Counted from the stretch's first letter, positions 1 through 7,187 are shown. The stretch is 9,061 bases of DNA from Sphingomonadales bacterium (GCA_004292705.1 RDXA01000422.1:1-9061), one strand, 5' to 3'. Notes: generated by a model not told the origin, from the letters alone. A program made the numbers and translations.

Positions 1-387
1 CTCGACCTCGTCTGGCTCGCCGCGCTGGCGGGCGGTGTTATTGCCCTTCTTATCATCCTTGTCGCAAAGCGCGAGATCGGCAGCGCCGGCGTCGCAGCCG
101 TGCTGTGCGCCGGTTTCAGCGCCTTTACCGCCGTCCAGATCGCGCAGGAGGGTGTGACCGGGTTTTACGTCAATCACGCGCAGAACCTGACCGGTTTGCA
201 GGTGTGGTGGGATCTGATCATGTGCGCGTTGATCGCGCTGTTCTTCGTCGCGCCGCGGGCTCGCGCGCAAGGCATGAACGTGACGCTGTGGGGCCTGTTC
301 GTGGGCACCACGGCCAGCATCGGGCTGCTGGCCATGTGCGCGCGGTTGTTCTGGCTGGAACGGCAGGCAGCGGCCCGCGCGGCATAA
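1..387 (+). CDS. Small integral membrane protein, 5' end outside the window
   Basis: The frame is open from the first base and ends with TAA at 385-387, giving at least 128 residues; the real start lies upstream or at the window edge. Four hydrophobic stretches suggest four membrane helices: near the N-terminus (LVWLAALAGGVIALLIILVA), then GVAAVLCAGFSAFTAV, LIMCALIALFFVAP and WGLFVGTTASIGLLAM. The middle segment has a Trp-Trp-Asp just before the third helix, and a basic loop (PRARAQG) follows that helix. The layout is reminiscent of small DUF2834-type membrane proteins, but I do not recognise the family with confidence and propose no function. The stop is 42 bases before the glycosyltransferase start on the same strand, so the two genes could be co-transcribed. 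Confidence 0.7.
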   Translation, partial: LDLVWLAALAGGVIALLIILVAKREIGSAGVAAVLCAGFSAFTAVQIAQEGVTGFYVNHAQNLTGLQVWWDLIMCALIALFFVAPRARAQGMNVTLWGLFVGTTASIGLLAMCARLFWLERQAAARAA

Positions 388-429
388 TCCACCCTTGCCC
401 TTGGCCGAGGCCGTGCCTAATCGCGCGCC

Positions 430-1764
430 ATGGCCGAGGCGCAAGCGTCCCTCTCACCCGCGCTCCACTCGCCGCCGCGTCCGCGCGATCCGCTGGCGTG
501 GTGTCTGGTGCTCGCCGGACTGTTTGCCTTGCTGGCGGGCTGGCGGCTGGCGATCCCTTCGAAGCCCTATTTCGACGAGGTGCATTACCTTCCTGCCGCG
601 CGCGAGATTCTCGCACTCTTTGCCGAGGGACAGGGCGCCTATCTCAACCGCGAACACCCGCTGTTCGCCAAGCTCCTGATCGCGCTCGGCATGGGGCTGT
701 TCGGTGACAATCCGCTGGGATGGCGCGTGATGCCGTGGCTGTGCGGGGTTCTGGCCTTTTTTGCGGCGGTGCGGGCGCTGTGGCACGCAAGCGGGGATCG
801 CTTTGCCACGCTGGTGTTCGCGGTGCTGCTGGCCACCGGCTTCCACCTTTTCATCCACAGCCGCATCGCCATGCTCGACATCGTCATGGTGGCCTCCCTT
901 GCCGTTGCCGCCTGGCAGTTCGCCGCCGCTTGCGCGCAGCCCGAACAGGGCCGCTGGCGGCTTGCGCTGACAGGTGTGGCGATCGGCTGCGCGCTGGGGG
1001 CGAAGTGGAACGCCATTCCGCTGGCGATGGTGCCGGGCATCACCTTCTTCATCGCCCGCGCATGTGCCGGACGCCGCCGCCTGTTCCTCAGCCGTCGCGG
1101 CGCGCCAGTTCCGGGGATCACGCTGGTCGAGGCTTTCCTGTGGCTCGGCATCGTGCCGCTGGGCGTCTATGCGGCGACCTTCGTCCCCGGTTACTGGCTC
1201 GCCGAGTATCTCCACCCCTCCCCCCTCGCCGAAAAGGGGCTGATCGGCTTCCACCGCGCGATCTTCGACCTTCAGAGCCAGCTGATGACCCCGCACCGCT
1301 ACATGAGCACCTGGCCGCAATGGGTGCTGAACACGCGCGGGATCTGGTATCTCTACGAAGTCACCGATGGAGCGCAGCGGGGCGTGCTGCTGGTCGGCAA
1401 TCCGCTGACGATGCTCGTTGGCCTGCCCGCCCTTGCATGGTGCCTTGCCGCAGGCCTGTGGCGGCGCGATGCTGCGCGGATGGCGGCGGCGCTGGGCTAT
1501 ATGGCGAGCCTCGGCCTGTGGCTGGTCGCGCCCAAGCCGGTGCAGTTCTATTATCACTATTTCGTGCCAAGCTTCTTCCTGCTCGCCGCGCTCGCGCTGA
1601 CGTGCAGCGATCTGCGCCGCGTGCCTTTTGGCACGTGGATCGCCTGGGGCATTCCGGCAGCCTCGGTGGCGGTCTTCGCGGTGTTCTTCCCGATCCTTGC
1701 GGCCCTGCCGCTGCAAGGGCCGGACAGCTATCTCGGCTGGATGTGGGTTTCGGGCTGGATGTGA
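430..1764 (+). CDS. GT39 (PMT-like) polyprenyl-phosphate-sugar-dependent glycosyltransferase
   Basis: Predicted 444-residue polytopic inner-membrane GT-C glycosyltransferase that would transfer a sugar, often mannose, from a polyprenyl phosphate carrier to protein or another acceptor on the periplasmic side. The first membrane helix (about 22-42) is followed by the PYFDEVHYLPAA motif; the FDE acidic pair at 49-50 is the expected catalytic/metal site of the PMT family. Other family-like segments are NREHPLFAK (73-81), RIAMLDI (145-151), GAKWNA (190-195), HRYMSTWPQW (289-298) and KPVQFYYHYFVPS (369-381), the last within a C-terminal four-helix block like PMT_4TMC. Length fits bacterial members. 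An in-frame TAA at 418-420 makes ATG 430 the first possible start; no clear ribosome site is visible. Acceptor and sugar cannot be read from the sequence. The convergent neighbour would make its donor. Confidence 0.88.
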   Translation: MAEAQASLSPALHSPPRPRDPLAWCLVLAGLFALLAGWRLAIPSKPYFDEVHYLPAAREILALFAEGQGAYLNREHPLFAKLLIALGMGLFGDNPLGWRVMPWLCGVLAFFAAVRALWHASGDRFATLVFAVLLATGFHLFIHSRIAMLDIVMVASLAVAAWQFAAACAQPEQGRWRLALTGVAIGCALGAKWNAIPLAMVPGITFFIARACAGRRRLFLSRRGAPVPGITLVEAFLWLGIVPLGVYAATFVPGYWLAEYLHPSPLAEKGLIGFHRAIFDLQSQLMTPHRYMSTWPQWVLNTRGIWYLYEVTDGAQRGVLLVGNPLTMLVGLPALAWCLAAGLWRRDAARMAAALGYMASLGLWLVAPKPVQFYYHYFVPSFFLLAALALTCSDLRRVPFGTWIAWGIPAASVAVFAVFFPILAALPLQGPDSYLGWMWVSGWM

Positions 1765-1889
1765 GGACCCGCCACTACTGATCCTGCGCTACGGCGCCAC
1801 AGCCGCCGCAAGCGCGACCGCCCGCCCGCAGCGAACCGGTCGTCAGACCGCATGAGCGAGGATAGCGCGCGCCGGAGGGCGCCCGACAA

Positions 1890-2984
1890 TCAGAAACGCC
1901 CCCACACGAACCGGCTCGACAGCGCATAGTTCCAGACCGATCCGACCACGATCCCCGCCAGCGCAGCCAGCGCCCAGTGGATGCCCCGCCCTTCCATGAA
2001 GGTAGCAATCGCCACATTGGCAAAGGCCCCGATGGCGCAGGTAGCGATGAAGCCCAGCCAGCCGCGCAGCAGTGCCAGCGTGCCCACCAGCCGCTTGTCA
2101 CGATAGGTCAGCCAGTTATTGAGCCAGAAGTTGAAGCTCATCGCCACCAGCACTGCGGCGGTCTGCGCCAGCGCGAAGCGTTCGCCAAACACGAACAGCA
2201 GCAGGGTCAGCACGGCAAAATGCACCACCACGCCAAAGGCACCGACAGTGCCGAACAGGGCAAAACGGGTCGGGATCACCTTGCCGAGCGTCTTGTCATA
2301 CAAGCCCGCGAGGAAATCGAACAGAATGGCGCGGTCCAGCTTGCTTTCTCCTTCACGCCTCGCGGCGAAATTGAGCGGGAATTCCTTGACCCGCATCGGC
2401 GCGTCAGCCGTCGCCAGCAGATCGAGCAGGATCTTGAAGCCGATGCCCGAAAGGCGCGGCACCAGCGCGCGCGCGGTGGCGGCGGGGAGCATGAAGTAAC
2501 CGCTCATCGGATCGCTCAGCTCCACCCCTGTCAGCTTGCGGGCGAGTGCGTTGGCATAGGTCGAAAGCTTCTCGCGCTCGGGCGCGGCCCAATCGGCGGT
2601 GCTGGCGCCCTCGGCAAAACGGCTGGCGACGCAGATGTCCGCCTGGCCGCTTTTCAGCGCCGTGAGCATCCCCGGCAGCAGCGCGGGATCGTGCTGGTGG
2701 TCGGCGTCCATCACCGCCACGTAAGGCGCGGCCGTGGCGCAGAAGCCTTCGATCGCGGCGCTGGCGAGGCCGCGCCGCCCGATGCGCTGGATCACTCTGA
2801 CGCGCGGATCGGTCAGCGCCAGCGCCCGCGCCTCGTCGGCCGTGCCATCGCGGCTGTCATCATCGACAATGATCACTTCCCACAAGGCCACAGCCCCGAT
2901 CGCGCGGTCGATCCGTTCGACCAGCGGCGCGAGATTGCCGCGCTCGTTGAGCGTGGGCAGGATAATCGCAAGATCGAGCGTCAT
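1890..2984 (-). CDS. GT2 polyprenyl-phosphate sugar synthase fused to GtrA membrane domain
   Basis: Predicted 364 residues. The N-terminal part (about 1-230) is a DPM1-like GT2 domain that would transfer a sugar from a nucleotide sugar to polyprenyl phosphate at the cytoplasmic face. Visible motifs are PTLNE (10-14), VDDDSRDGT (40-48), the DXD-type MDADHQHDP (92-100), SDPMSGYF (157-164, typical of dolichol-phosphate-mannose synthases) and RREGESKL (209-216). The C-terminal part (about 238-364) is a four-helix GtrA domain with NFWLNNWLTYRD (285-296) and WNYALSSRFVW (351-361); GtrA proteins are thought to flip the lipid-linked sugar. The frame stays open for 33 further codons upstream, but homology-like sequence starts at MTLDLAIILP and AGGGG lies 11 bases before this ATG. 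It is convergent with the GT39 gene. Which sugar is used is unknown. Confidence 0.9.
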   Translation of the reverse strand: MTLDLAIILPTLNERGNLAPLVERIDRAIGAVALWEVIIVDDDSRDGTADEARALALTDPRVRVIQRIGRRGLASAAIEGFCATAAPYVAVMDADHQHDPALLPGMLTALKSGQADICVASRFAEGASTADWAAPEREKLSTYANALARKLTGVELSDPMSGYFMLPAATARALVPRLSGIGFKILLDLLATADAPMRVKEFPLNFAARREGESKLDRAILFDFLAGLYDKTLGKVIPTRFALFGTVGAFGVVVHFAVLTLLLFVFGERFALAQTAAVLVAMSFNFWLNNWLTYRDKRLVGTLALLRGWLGFIATCAIGAFANVAIATFMEGRGIHWALAALAGIVVGSVWNYALSSRFVWGRF

Positions 2985-3140
2985 GGCCGCAGTCACCCCT
3001 GTCCCACACCCGGAACGGGCCGGAGATTGGACGATGCTGGCTGTGCCGGGAAGCGTTCCATGATTCATTGCCCCGTGATGCACGATAATTGTTTAGAAAC
3101 CATAACCCGCGGGGCTGACGAAGGGGGATAGCAGGCGGCG

Positions 3141-4199
3141 CTACAGCCGCTCGCGCACCGCCTCGCCGATCGCCGCAGTGCCGTGACTGCCCCCGAGATC
3201 GCCGCCCAGCACGCCATCGCCCAGCGCCAGTGCCACCGCGTTCTCGATCCGGGCGGCCTCGGCTTCAAGCCCGAAGGAATGGCGCAGCATCATCGCCGCC
3301 GACAGGATCGTCGCCATCGGGTTGGCCTTGCCCTGCCCGGCAATATCGGGGGCGCTGCCGTGGATCGGCTCGAACAGGCCGAAGGTGCCGTAAGCGGTCT
3401 GCCGCTCGCCCAGCGAGGCGGAGGGCAGCAGGCCGATGGACCCCACCGCGGCGCTCGCCAGATCGCTGAGGATATCGCCGAACAGGTTGCCGGTCAGCAC
3501 CACGCCGAAGCGGTCGGGGTGGCTGACAACCTGCATCGCGGCATTGTCGACATACATGTGGTCGAGCGCGACGCCGGGGTATTCGGCCGCCACCTCCACC
3601 ACCACATCGCGCCACAGCTGGCTGGTTTCGAGGACATTGGCCTTGTCGACGCTGGTGAGCGGCAGGCCTGCCGCCGCAGCCGCGCGGAAAGCGACGTGGG
3701 CAATGCGGCGCACCTCCCCCTCGGCATAGGACATCGCGTCCCACCCTTCGCGCTCGCCCGTGTCGGTCACGCGCTGGCCTTTGGCACCGAAATAGACATC
3801 GCCCGTCAGCTCGCGCACGATCAGCAGGTCGAGCCCGGTGGCAATATCGGCGCGCAGGGGCGAAAGATGTTCCAGTCCGGCAAAGACCCGCGCGGGCCGC
3901 AAGTTGGCGAACAGGCCCAGATGCTTCCTGAGGCCCAGAATCGCCTGTTCCGGGCGCAGATGGCGTTCGAGTGCGTCGCAGGACGGATCGCCGACCGCGC
4001 CGAACAGCACCGCATCGGCCGCACGCGCCATCGCCAGCGTCTCCTCCGGCAGGGGATGACCGTGGCGCTTGTAGGCCACACCGCCCACGTCTCCCTGGAA
4101 CAGGGTCAGCCCCGGCAAGGCGAGGGATTCGAGCACCGCGATCGCCTCGCCCGTGACTTCGGGGCCGATCCCGTCGCCGGGCAGGACAGCAATCTTCAT
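3141..4199 (-). CDS. leuB: 3-isopropylmalate dehydrogenase
   Basis: Predicted 352-residue cytosolic enzyme of leucine synthesis, oxidatively decarboxylating 3-isopropylmalate with NAD+ to 2-ketoisocaproate. It carries the isocitrate/isopropylmalate dehydrogenase signature throughout: GDGIGPEV (8-15), substrate-binding arginines in LRKHLGLFANLRPAR (R91, R101), VRELTGDVYFG (R129, Y136), VDKANVLETS (K186), YVDNAAMQ (D218), and GNLFGDILSDLAS with metal-ligand aspartates D242 and D246. FEPIHGSAPDIAGQGKANP (276-294) is the NAD-binding stretch, with the acid/Asp pattern of an NAD enzyme. Length matches the family. The frame is open for 48 more codons upstream, but MKIAVLPGDG is the conserved N-terminus. 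It starts 14 bases after recO stops, so it is probably the last or near-last gene of the tspO-ubiK-recO-leuB run. Confidence 0.97.
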   Translation of the reverse strand: MKIAVLPGDGIGPEVTGEAIAVLESLALPGLTLFQGDVGGVAYKRHGHPLPEETLAMARAADAVLFGAVGDPSCDALERHLRPEQAILGLRKHLGLFANLRPARVFAGLEHLSPLRADIATGLDLLIVRELTGDVYFGAKGQRVTDTGEREGWDAMSYAEGEVRRIAHVAFRAAAAAGLPLTSVDKANVLETSQLWRDVVVEVAAEYPGVALDHMYVDNAAMQVVSHPDRFGVVLTGNLFGDILSDLASAAVGSIGLLPSASLGERQTAYGTFGLFEPIHGSAPDIAGQGKANPMATILSAAMMLRHSFGLEAEAARIENAVALALGDGVLGGDLGGSHGTAAIGEAVRERL

Positions 4200-4213
4200 G
4201 GCCGCAACGTCTC

Positions 4214-4816
4214 TCACCCCATGCGCGCCAACCGCTCGGTCAGCAGCTTCCGCGCGCCCATAACATCGCTTTTGTGCCCTGCAAGCAGGTAGTGCGAGAG
4301 CTGGCGTTCGAGTATCCCCAGCCTTGCACTTTGCGCAGGCCAACCGCTGGCAGGCGGCGGGGGCGTGCCGCCGCCATAGCCGAGCTCACTCAGCAGCAGG
4401 GTCTCGTAGGCGATCAGCCCGCTGACCCAGCCACGGGCGGACGGGGCAATGGCAATGGCTTCGAGCAGCGCTTCAAGCGCCGTGTGGAGCGCGGGGTAAG
4501 GCTGGCGTTCGGGCAGAGCCGCGACCGTGAGCGCGCAGACCCACTGGATCGCGGCGGCCGGCAGCGGCTCGGTCATCAATGCGGCGCGCGAATGTTCGAG
4601 CTCGATCCGCGCGAAGGGGAGCTGGCTGTTGTTGCGCGTGGTGAACTCGGCCGCGATCCGGTTGCCCGGCACCATCACCGCGCGCAACTGCCGCCCGCGC
4701 CCGCCTGCGACATAGGCCGCCACCAGCCCGGTATCGGCAGTCAGCACGCGCGCGATCACCCCGGTCTCGCCCTGCGGTCGTGTGGCAAGCAAAATGGCCG
4801 AGGCGCGCAAGGACAC
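4214..4816 (-). CDS. recO: DNA repair protein RecO, GTG start
   Basis: Predicted 200 residues. RecO loads RecA on SSB-coated DNA with RecR in RecFOR repair. The N-terminus (SLRASAILLATRPQGETGVIARVLTADTGLVAAYV) is the RecO OB-fold start, with the typical pattern of a residue-rich strand, RPQGET, then a strand ending in DTG. A helical C-terminal half follows. At 200 residues it is shorter than E. coli RecO (about 242), and it has a single cysteine (93), so no zinc-finger is present; short RecO forms seem usual in sphingomonads. I chose GTG 4816 because the homology begins there, it lies 16 bases after the ubiK stop, and the next ATG is at codon 48. No clear ribosome site precedes it, so translation may depend on coupling to ubiK. 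Confidence 0.9.
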   Translation of the reverse strand: MSLRASAILLATRPQGETGVIARVLTADTGLVAAYVAGGRGRQLRAVMVPGNRIAAEFTTRNNSQLPFARIELEHSRAALMTEPLPAAAIQWVCALTVAALPERQPYPALHTALEALLEAIAIAPSARGWVSGLIAYETLLLSELGYGGGTPPPPASGWPAQSARLGILERQLSHYLLAGHKSDVMGARKLLTERLARMG

Positions 4817-4832
4817 GGCGCGCGCGGCCGCG

Positions 4833-5081
4833 TTACTTGGTGGACTTCGCTTCCAGCGCGGCGAGGCGCGCCTCGAGCGCATCGGCCTGTTCGCGCGCCT
4901 TTTGCGCCATGGCCTTGACCGTCTCGAACTCCTCGCGGCTGACGAAGTCGATGCCGCCGAAGGCCTCACGCAGCCGTTCGCGCGCGCTCTCACGGGCTTC
5001 GCGGCTCATGCCTGCCATGGTCCCGGCGGCGCTGTTGGCAAGTTTGACAAGGTCGGCGATGATCGGGTTCTGGCTTTGCAT
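4833..5081 (-). CDS. ubiK: UbiK-type BMFP-domain ubiquinone accessory factor
   Basis: Predicted 82 residues, a membrane-associated coiled-coil accessory protein. UbiK family members bind UbiJ and assist ubiquinone assembly. The protein has a helical N-terminal half (MQSQNPIIADLVKLANSAAG, then SREARESARERLREAF) and the characteristic BMFP C-terminus: DFVSREEFETVKAMAQKA (45-62) followed by a heptad-like ADALEARLAALEAK coiled coil (66-79). Length and layout match COG2960. ATG 5081 gives the canonical N-terminus; in-frame sequence further upstream is not protein-like. No good Shine-Dalgarno is visible. It sits 46 bases after tspO and 16 bases before recO. Function by family is well supported; the UbiJ partner in this organism is not visible here. 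Confidence 0.85.
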   Translation of the reverse strand: MQSQNPIIADLVKLANSAAGTMAGMSREARESARERLREAFGGIDFVSREEFETVKAMAQKAREQADALEARLAALEAKSTK

Positions 5082-5127
5082 GGCTGTTATTTGGCGATGC
5101 ACCCCGCGCTTGTCCAGACTGGCGCGC

Positions 5128-5676
5128 CTACAATTCCACCCGCATCGCCGCGCCATCGGCCTCCGGCGACCCGCCGTCGGGATTGGCGGCGAGGAACTGG
5201 TAATTGAGCGCGCTCGCAAAGCACAGCCACGCGAGGTAGGGTGCCAGCAGCCACACCGCGACGGGTCGCACACGCCACACCAGCGCGAGGGCGATCAGCA
5301 AGCTCGCCACGCCGAAGCCCAGCACCATCAGCCCGGCAAACATATCCTGCATCCCGAAGAACACCGCCGTCCAGCTCTGTGTCACTGCGAAATGCAGCCC
5401 GAAGGCGATCAAGGCAGCGCCCCGCCCGGTTGCGCCCCACGCGCTCGCCACAAGCGCCATCGCCAGCCCGATGAGGACGAACAGCACCGTCCACACAATC
5501 CCGAAAACCACCGGCGGCGGATAGATCGCCGGCTTGACCAGTCCCGCAAACCACGCCGTGTTCGGACCGCCGAGCTGGCCTGCGGCAAAACCGATCAGCA
5601 GCACCAGCGGCACCATGAACAGCGCCCAGCGCAAGAAACTCGCACGCAGCTGCGCACGGGAGGCAAGGACGTTCAT
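5128..5676 (-). CDS. tspO: TspO/MBR family tryptophan-rich sensory protein
   Basis: Predicted 182-residue membrane protein with five hydrophobic helices. TspO proteins bind porphyrins and cholesterol-like ligands; in Rhodobacter the homologue modulates tetrapyrrole and photosynthesis gene expression. Family landmarks are FAGLVKPAIYPPPVVFGIVWTVLF (43-66, matching the KP-x-W/Y-x-PP...VFG-VWT-L signature), HFAVTQSWTAVFFG (95-108), and APYLAWLCFASALNYQFLAANP (145-166, matching the PYL-AW-x-FA-x-LN end motif). The frame is open far upstream, but the region before MNVLASRAQL is not recognisably TspO; a second possible start at 5784 would add 36 residues and has no ribosome site. GGAG lies 12 bases before ATG 5676, which is a loose fit. 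It heads the run tspO-ubiK-recO-leuB. Confidence 0.9.
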   Translation of the reverse strand: MNVLASRAQLRASFLRWALFMVPLVLLIGFAAGQLGGPNTAWFAGLVKPAIYPPPVVFGIVWTVLFVLIGLAMALVASAWGATGRGAALIAFGLHFAVTQSWTAVFFGMQDMFAGLMVLGFGVASLLIALALVWRVRPVAVWLLAPYLAWLCFASALNYQFLAANPDGGSPEADGAAMRVEL

Positions 5677-5839
5677 CAGCTCAAGAATCTCCGTCAGCGG
5701 AAGCGCGGCGATACCAGAGGCACGCGCCAGCGCCAACTTATGGCCTGTGCTTTGCTCCGCAATGAACCAGCCCCGCAAAGACATGCGGAGGCCGCGGGAA
5801 AAATTGTGGTGAAAATTGGGCAGAACGTCACGAAACGCT

Positions 5840-5868
5840 TTGGGGTCTTGGAAACAGTCTGCTAGAGG
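5840..5868 (+). promoter_or_regulatory. Candidate promoter for the acidic lipoprotein gene
   Basis: TTGGGG (5840-5845) and TAGAGG (5863-5868) are separated by 17 bases on the plus strand, about 100 bases before the lipoprotein start. Both hexamers are poor matches to the sigma-70 consensus, so this is only a spacing-supported guess. The surrounding 5677-5971 region is the divergent control region of tspO and the lipoprotein gene. It also holds a 7-base inverted repeat (CTCCGCA 5755-5761 / TGCGGAG 5784-5790) and a direct AAAATTG repeat (5800-5806, 5812-5818). Confidence 0.25.
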
Positions 5869-5971
5869 CTGCCACATTCCTGCCGTGATTCGATGCGCGT
5901 TGGCGGCAGGAGGCTCGAATAACGCGCTGTTGTTCATTCCCGGCCGTGCCGGACCCATAGGGGAAATGACC

Positions 5972-6178
5972 ATGAAGAAGATCGCTCTCGTCGCCGTCGC
6001 CGGCCTCGCTCTCGCCACCGCCGCTTGCTCGAAGCCGGCTGAAGAAGCTTCGACCGAAGCCGACGCAATGGCTGTTGCCGAAGAGCCGATGGCTGTCGAA
6101 ACCCCGGCCGCTGACGCCACCGCCGACGCCATGGCTGCCGAAACCCCGGCTGCTGAAGAAACCCCGGCTGCCGAGTAA
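5972..6178 (+). CDS. Small acidic Ala/Glu/Pro-rich predicted lipoprotein with internal repeats
   Basis: Predicted 68 residues. MKKIALVAVAGLALATAAC is a lipoprotein-type signal peptide; the cysteine at 19 is preceded by T-A-A, an acceptable but not ideal lipobox. The mature part has almost no hydrophobic core and consists of Ala, Glu, Pro and Thr, with DAMA twice and ETPAA three times. It is probably disordered and strongly acidic. AGGGGA (5959-5964) is 7 bases before ATG 5972; the alternative ATG at 5966 would leave almost no spacer, so 5972 is preferred. A strong hairpin terminator follows. Similar small lipoproteins of unknown role seem common in sphingomonads; I propose no molecular function. 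Confidence 0.8.
   Translation: MKKIALVAVAGLALATAACSKPAEEASTEADAMAVAEEPMAVETPAADATADAMAAETPAAEETPAAE
6089..6156 (+). repeat. 42-base direct repeat inside the acidic lipoprotein gene
   Basis: Bases 6089-6114 and 6131-6156 match at 24 of 26 positions, offset by exactly 42 bases (14 codons), each coding for MA[V/A]ETPAA. The core GAAACCCCGGC occurs a third time at 6158-6168. The multiple-of-three period keeps the frame and points to repeat expansion within the gene. Confidence 0.85.
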
Positions 6179-6226
6179 TCCTTCGGGATTGCCAGCCCCG
6201 GTCTAGTGCCGGGAGCCAGGTTCAAG

Positions 6227-6265
6227 AGACCGGTAGCAACTTTCGGGTTGCTGCCGGTCTTCTTG
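6227..6265 (+). terminator. Intrinsic terminator, possibly bidirectional
   Basis: The arms agaccggtagcaac (6227-6240) and gttgctgccggtct (6247-6260) pair over 14 positions with one G-U, around a six-base loop. The plus strand then reads tcttgttt. It lies between the lipoprotein stop (6178) and the end of the convergent tlyA unit (6290). On the minus strand the hairpin is followed by CTTGAACC, so termination there would be weaker. Confidence 0.8.
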
Positions 6266-6289
6266 TTTGTGCCGCCGCTTCGGCAAGGC

Positions 6290-6370
6290 CTAGCGGAATG
6301 CCCCCAGCGCCACCGCCACCCCGAGCGCGGCGCCAAGCAGACCCAGAATCACGAAGCCCTTGTTCTTCAC
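6290..6370 (-). CDS. Putative 26-codon membrane peptide coupled to tlyA
   Basis: A GTG codon (6370-6368) overlaps the tlyA TGA stop (6369-6367) in a GTGA arrangement, the classic geometry of translational coupling. AGGGA lies about 9 bases before the GTG, inside the tlyA 3' end, which is good spacing. The frame ends at TAG 6290-6292 and encodes 26 residues: a basic start (M/V-K-N-K-G), then one Gly/Ala/Leu/Val-rich helix (FVILGLLGAALGVAVALGA), ending FR. This is a plausible single-span membrane peptide. No family is recognised, and in high-GC DNA such a short frame can occur by chance; the overlap, ribosome site and clean helix are what raise it above noise. Confidence 0.45.
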   Translation of the reverse strand: MKNKGFVILGLLGAALGVAVALGAFR

Positions 6371-7152
6371 GACTGATGTTCCCTGCGGATGGTGCGCCGG
6401 GCGGCAATCAGGAATTCGACATTGCCCTGCGGCCCGGTGATCGGGCTTTCCACAATGCCCTGAATATCCCATCCCAGCCCGGCGAGCCAATCGCGCACTT
6501 CGTCGCACACCCGGCCATGCAGGGCAGCGTCGCGCACCACCCCGCCCTTGCCCACTTCCTCGCGCCCGACTTCGAACTGCGGCTTGATCAGTGCAACCAG
6601 CTGGCATGGCGTCGCCGCCAGCCGCAGCGGCACATCGAGCACCTTCGACAGGCTGATGAAGCTGGCATCGCACACCACCCAGTTGCAGGGCCGGTCGATG
6701 AGATCGGGCGTCAGAATCCGCGCGCTGGTCTGTTCGAGCACGGTGACACGCGGGTCTTCCCGCAGCTTCCACGCCAGCTGGTTGGTGCCGCTGTCGACCG
6801 CGAAGACGTGGGCCGCGCCTTGGCTCAGCAGCACATCGGTGAACCCTCCGGTCGAGGAGCCGATATCCATTGCCAGCGCACCCGCGGGATCGAGCCCGAA
6901 ATGTTCAATGGCATGGGCGAGCTTGATCCCGCCGCGGCTGACCCAGGGATGGTCGCGCCCGCGCACATCAAGCGGCGCGTCCTCGGGCAGTTGGTGGCCG
7001 GGCTTGTCGATCTTGCTCTCGCCCGCAAACACCAGTCCCGCCATCACCAGTGCCTGCGCCCGGGCACGGCTCTCGGCCAGCCCACGCTCGACCAACAGCT
7101 GATCGACGCGGCGTTTAGCGGCCTTGGCGGGGCGTGATGGATGATCGGGCAT
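6367..7152 (-). CDS. tlyA: TlyA family rRNA (cytidine-2'-O)-methyltransferase / hemolysin-like
   Basis: Predicted 261 residues. TlyA enzymes 2'-O-methylate cytidines in 16S and/or 23S rRNA; some homologues are annotated as hemolysins. An S4 RNA-binding domain spans about 14-65 (RRVDQLLVERGLAESRARAQALVMAGLV). The methyltransferase follows with WVSRGGIKL (70-78), the SAM motif DIGSSTGGFTD (96-106), CDASFISLS (161-169), LIKPQFEVG (188-196) and SPITGPQGNVEF (236-247). K77, D162, K190 and E246 fit the K-D-K-E tetrad described for M. tuberculosis TlyA with a constant offset of 8, so the enzyme looks catalytically intact. ATG 7152 is used here; a TTG two codons upstream is possible. It is divergent from the 7188 lipoprotein with 35 bases between starts. 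Confidence 0.93.
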   Translation of the reverse strand: MPDHPSRPAKAAKRRVDQLLVERGLAESRARAQALVMAGLVFAGESKIDKPGHQLPEDAPLDVRGRDHPWVSRGGIKLAHAIEHFGLDPAGALAMDIGSSTGGFTDVLLSQGAAHVFAVDSGTNQLAWKLREDPRVTVLEQTSARILTPDLIDRPCNWVVCDASFISLSKVLDVPLRLAATPCQLVALIKPQFEVGREEVGKGGVVRDAALHGRVCDEVRDWLAGLGWDIQGIVESPITGPQGNVEFLIAARRTIRREHQS

Positions 7153-7187
7153 GGACAAGCCACGGCCCTAGCGCGCAAAGTGGAGCG

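Noticed and set aside
454..1716. Long minus-strand ORF opposite the GT39 gene
   Set aside because: It is rich in Arg, Gln, His and Gly with no domain, the usual antisense shadow of a high-GC gene.
1765..1889. Shared terminator between the convergent glycosyltransferase genes
   Set aside because: CGGTC-gtca-GACCG (1837-1850) and GCGCC-ggag-GGCGC (1869-1882) are only 5-base stems and neither is followed by a T-run on either strand.
1977..3131. Long plus-strand ORF opposite the GT2-GtrA gene
   Set aside because: Composition is typical of antisense reading of a membrane protein gene, and the minus-strand protein has clear motifs.
4200..4343. N-terminal extension of leuB
   Set aside because: The extension overlaps recO antiparallel-free coding sequence in another frame and lacks homology; MKIAVLPGDG is the conserved LeuB start.
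5677..6336. Long N-terminal extension of tspO
   Set aside because: The frame is open by GC bias only, runs antisense through the lipoprotein gene, and has no recognisable domain.
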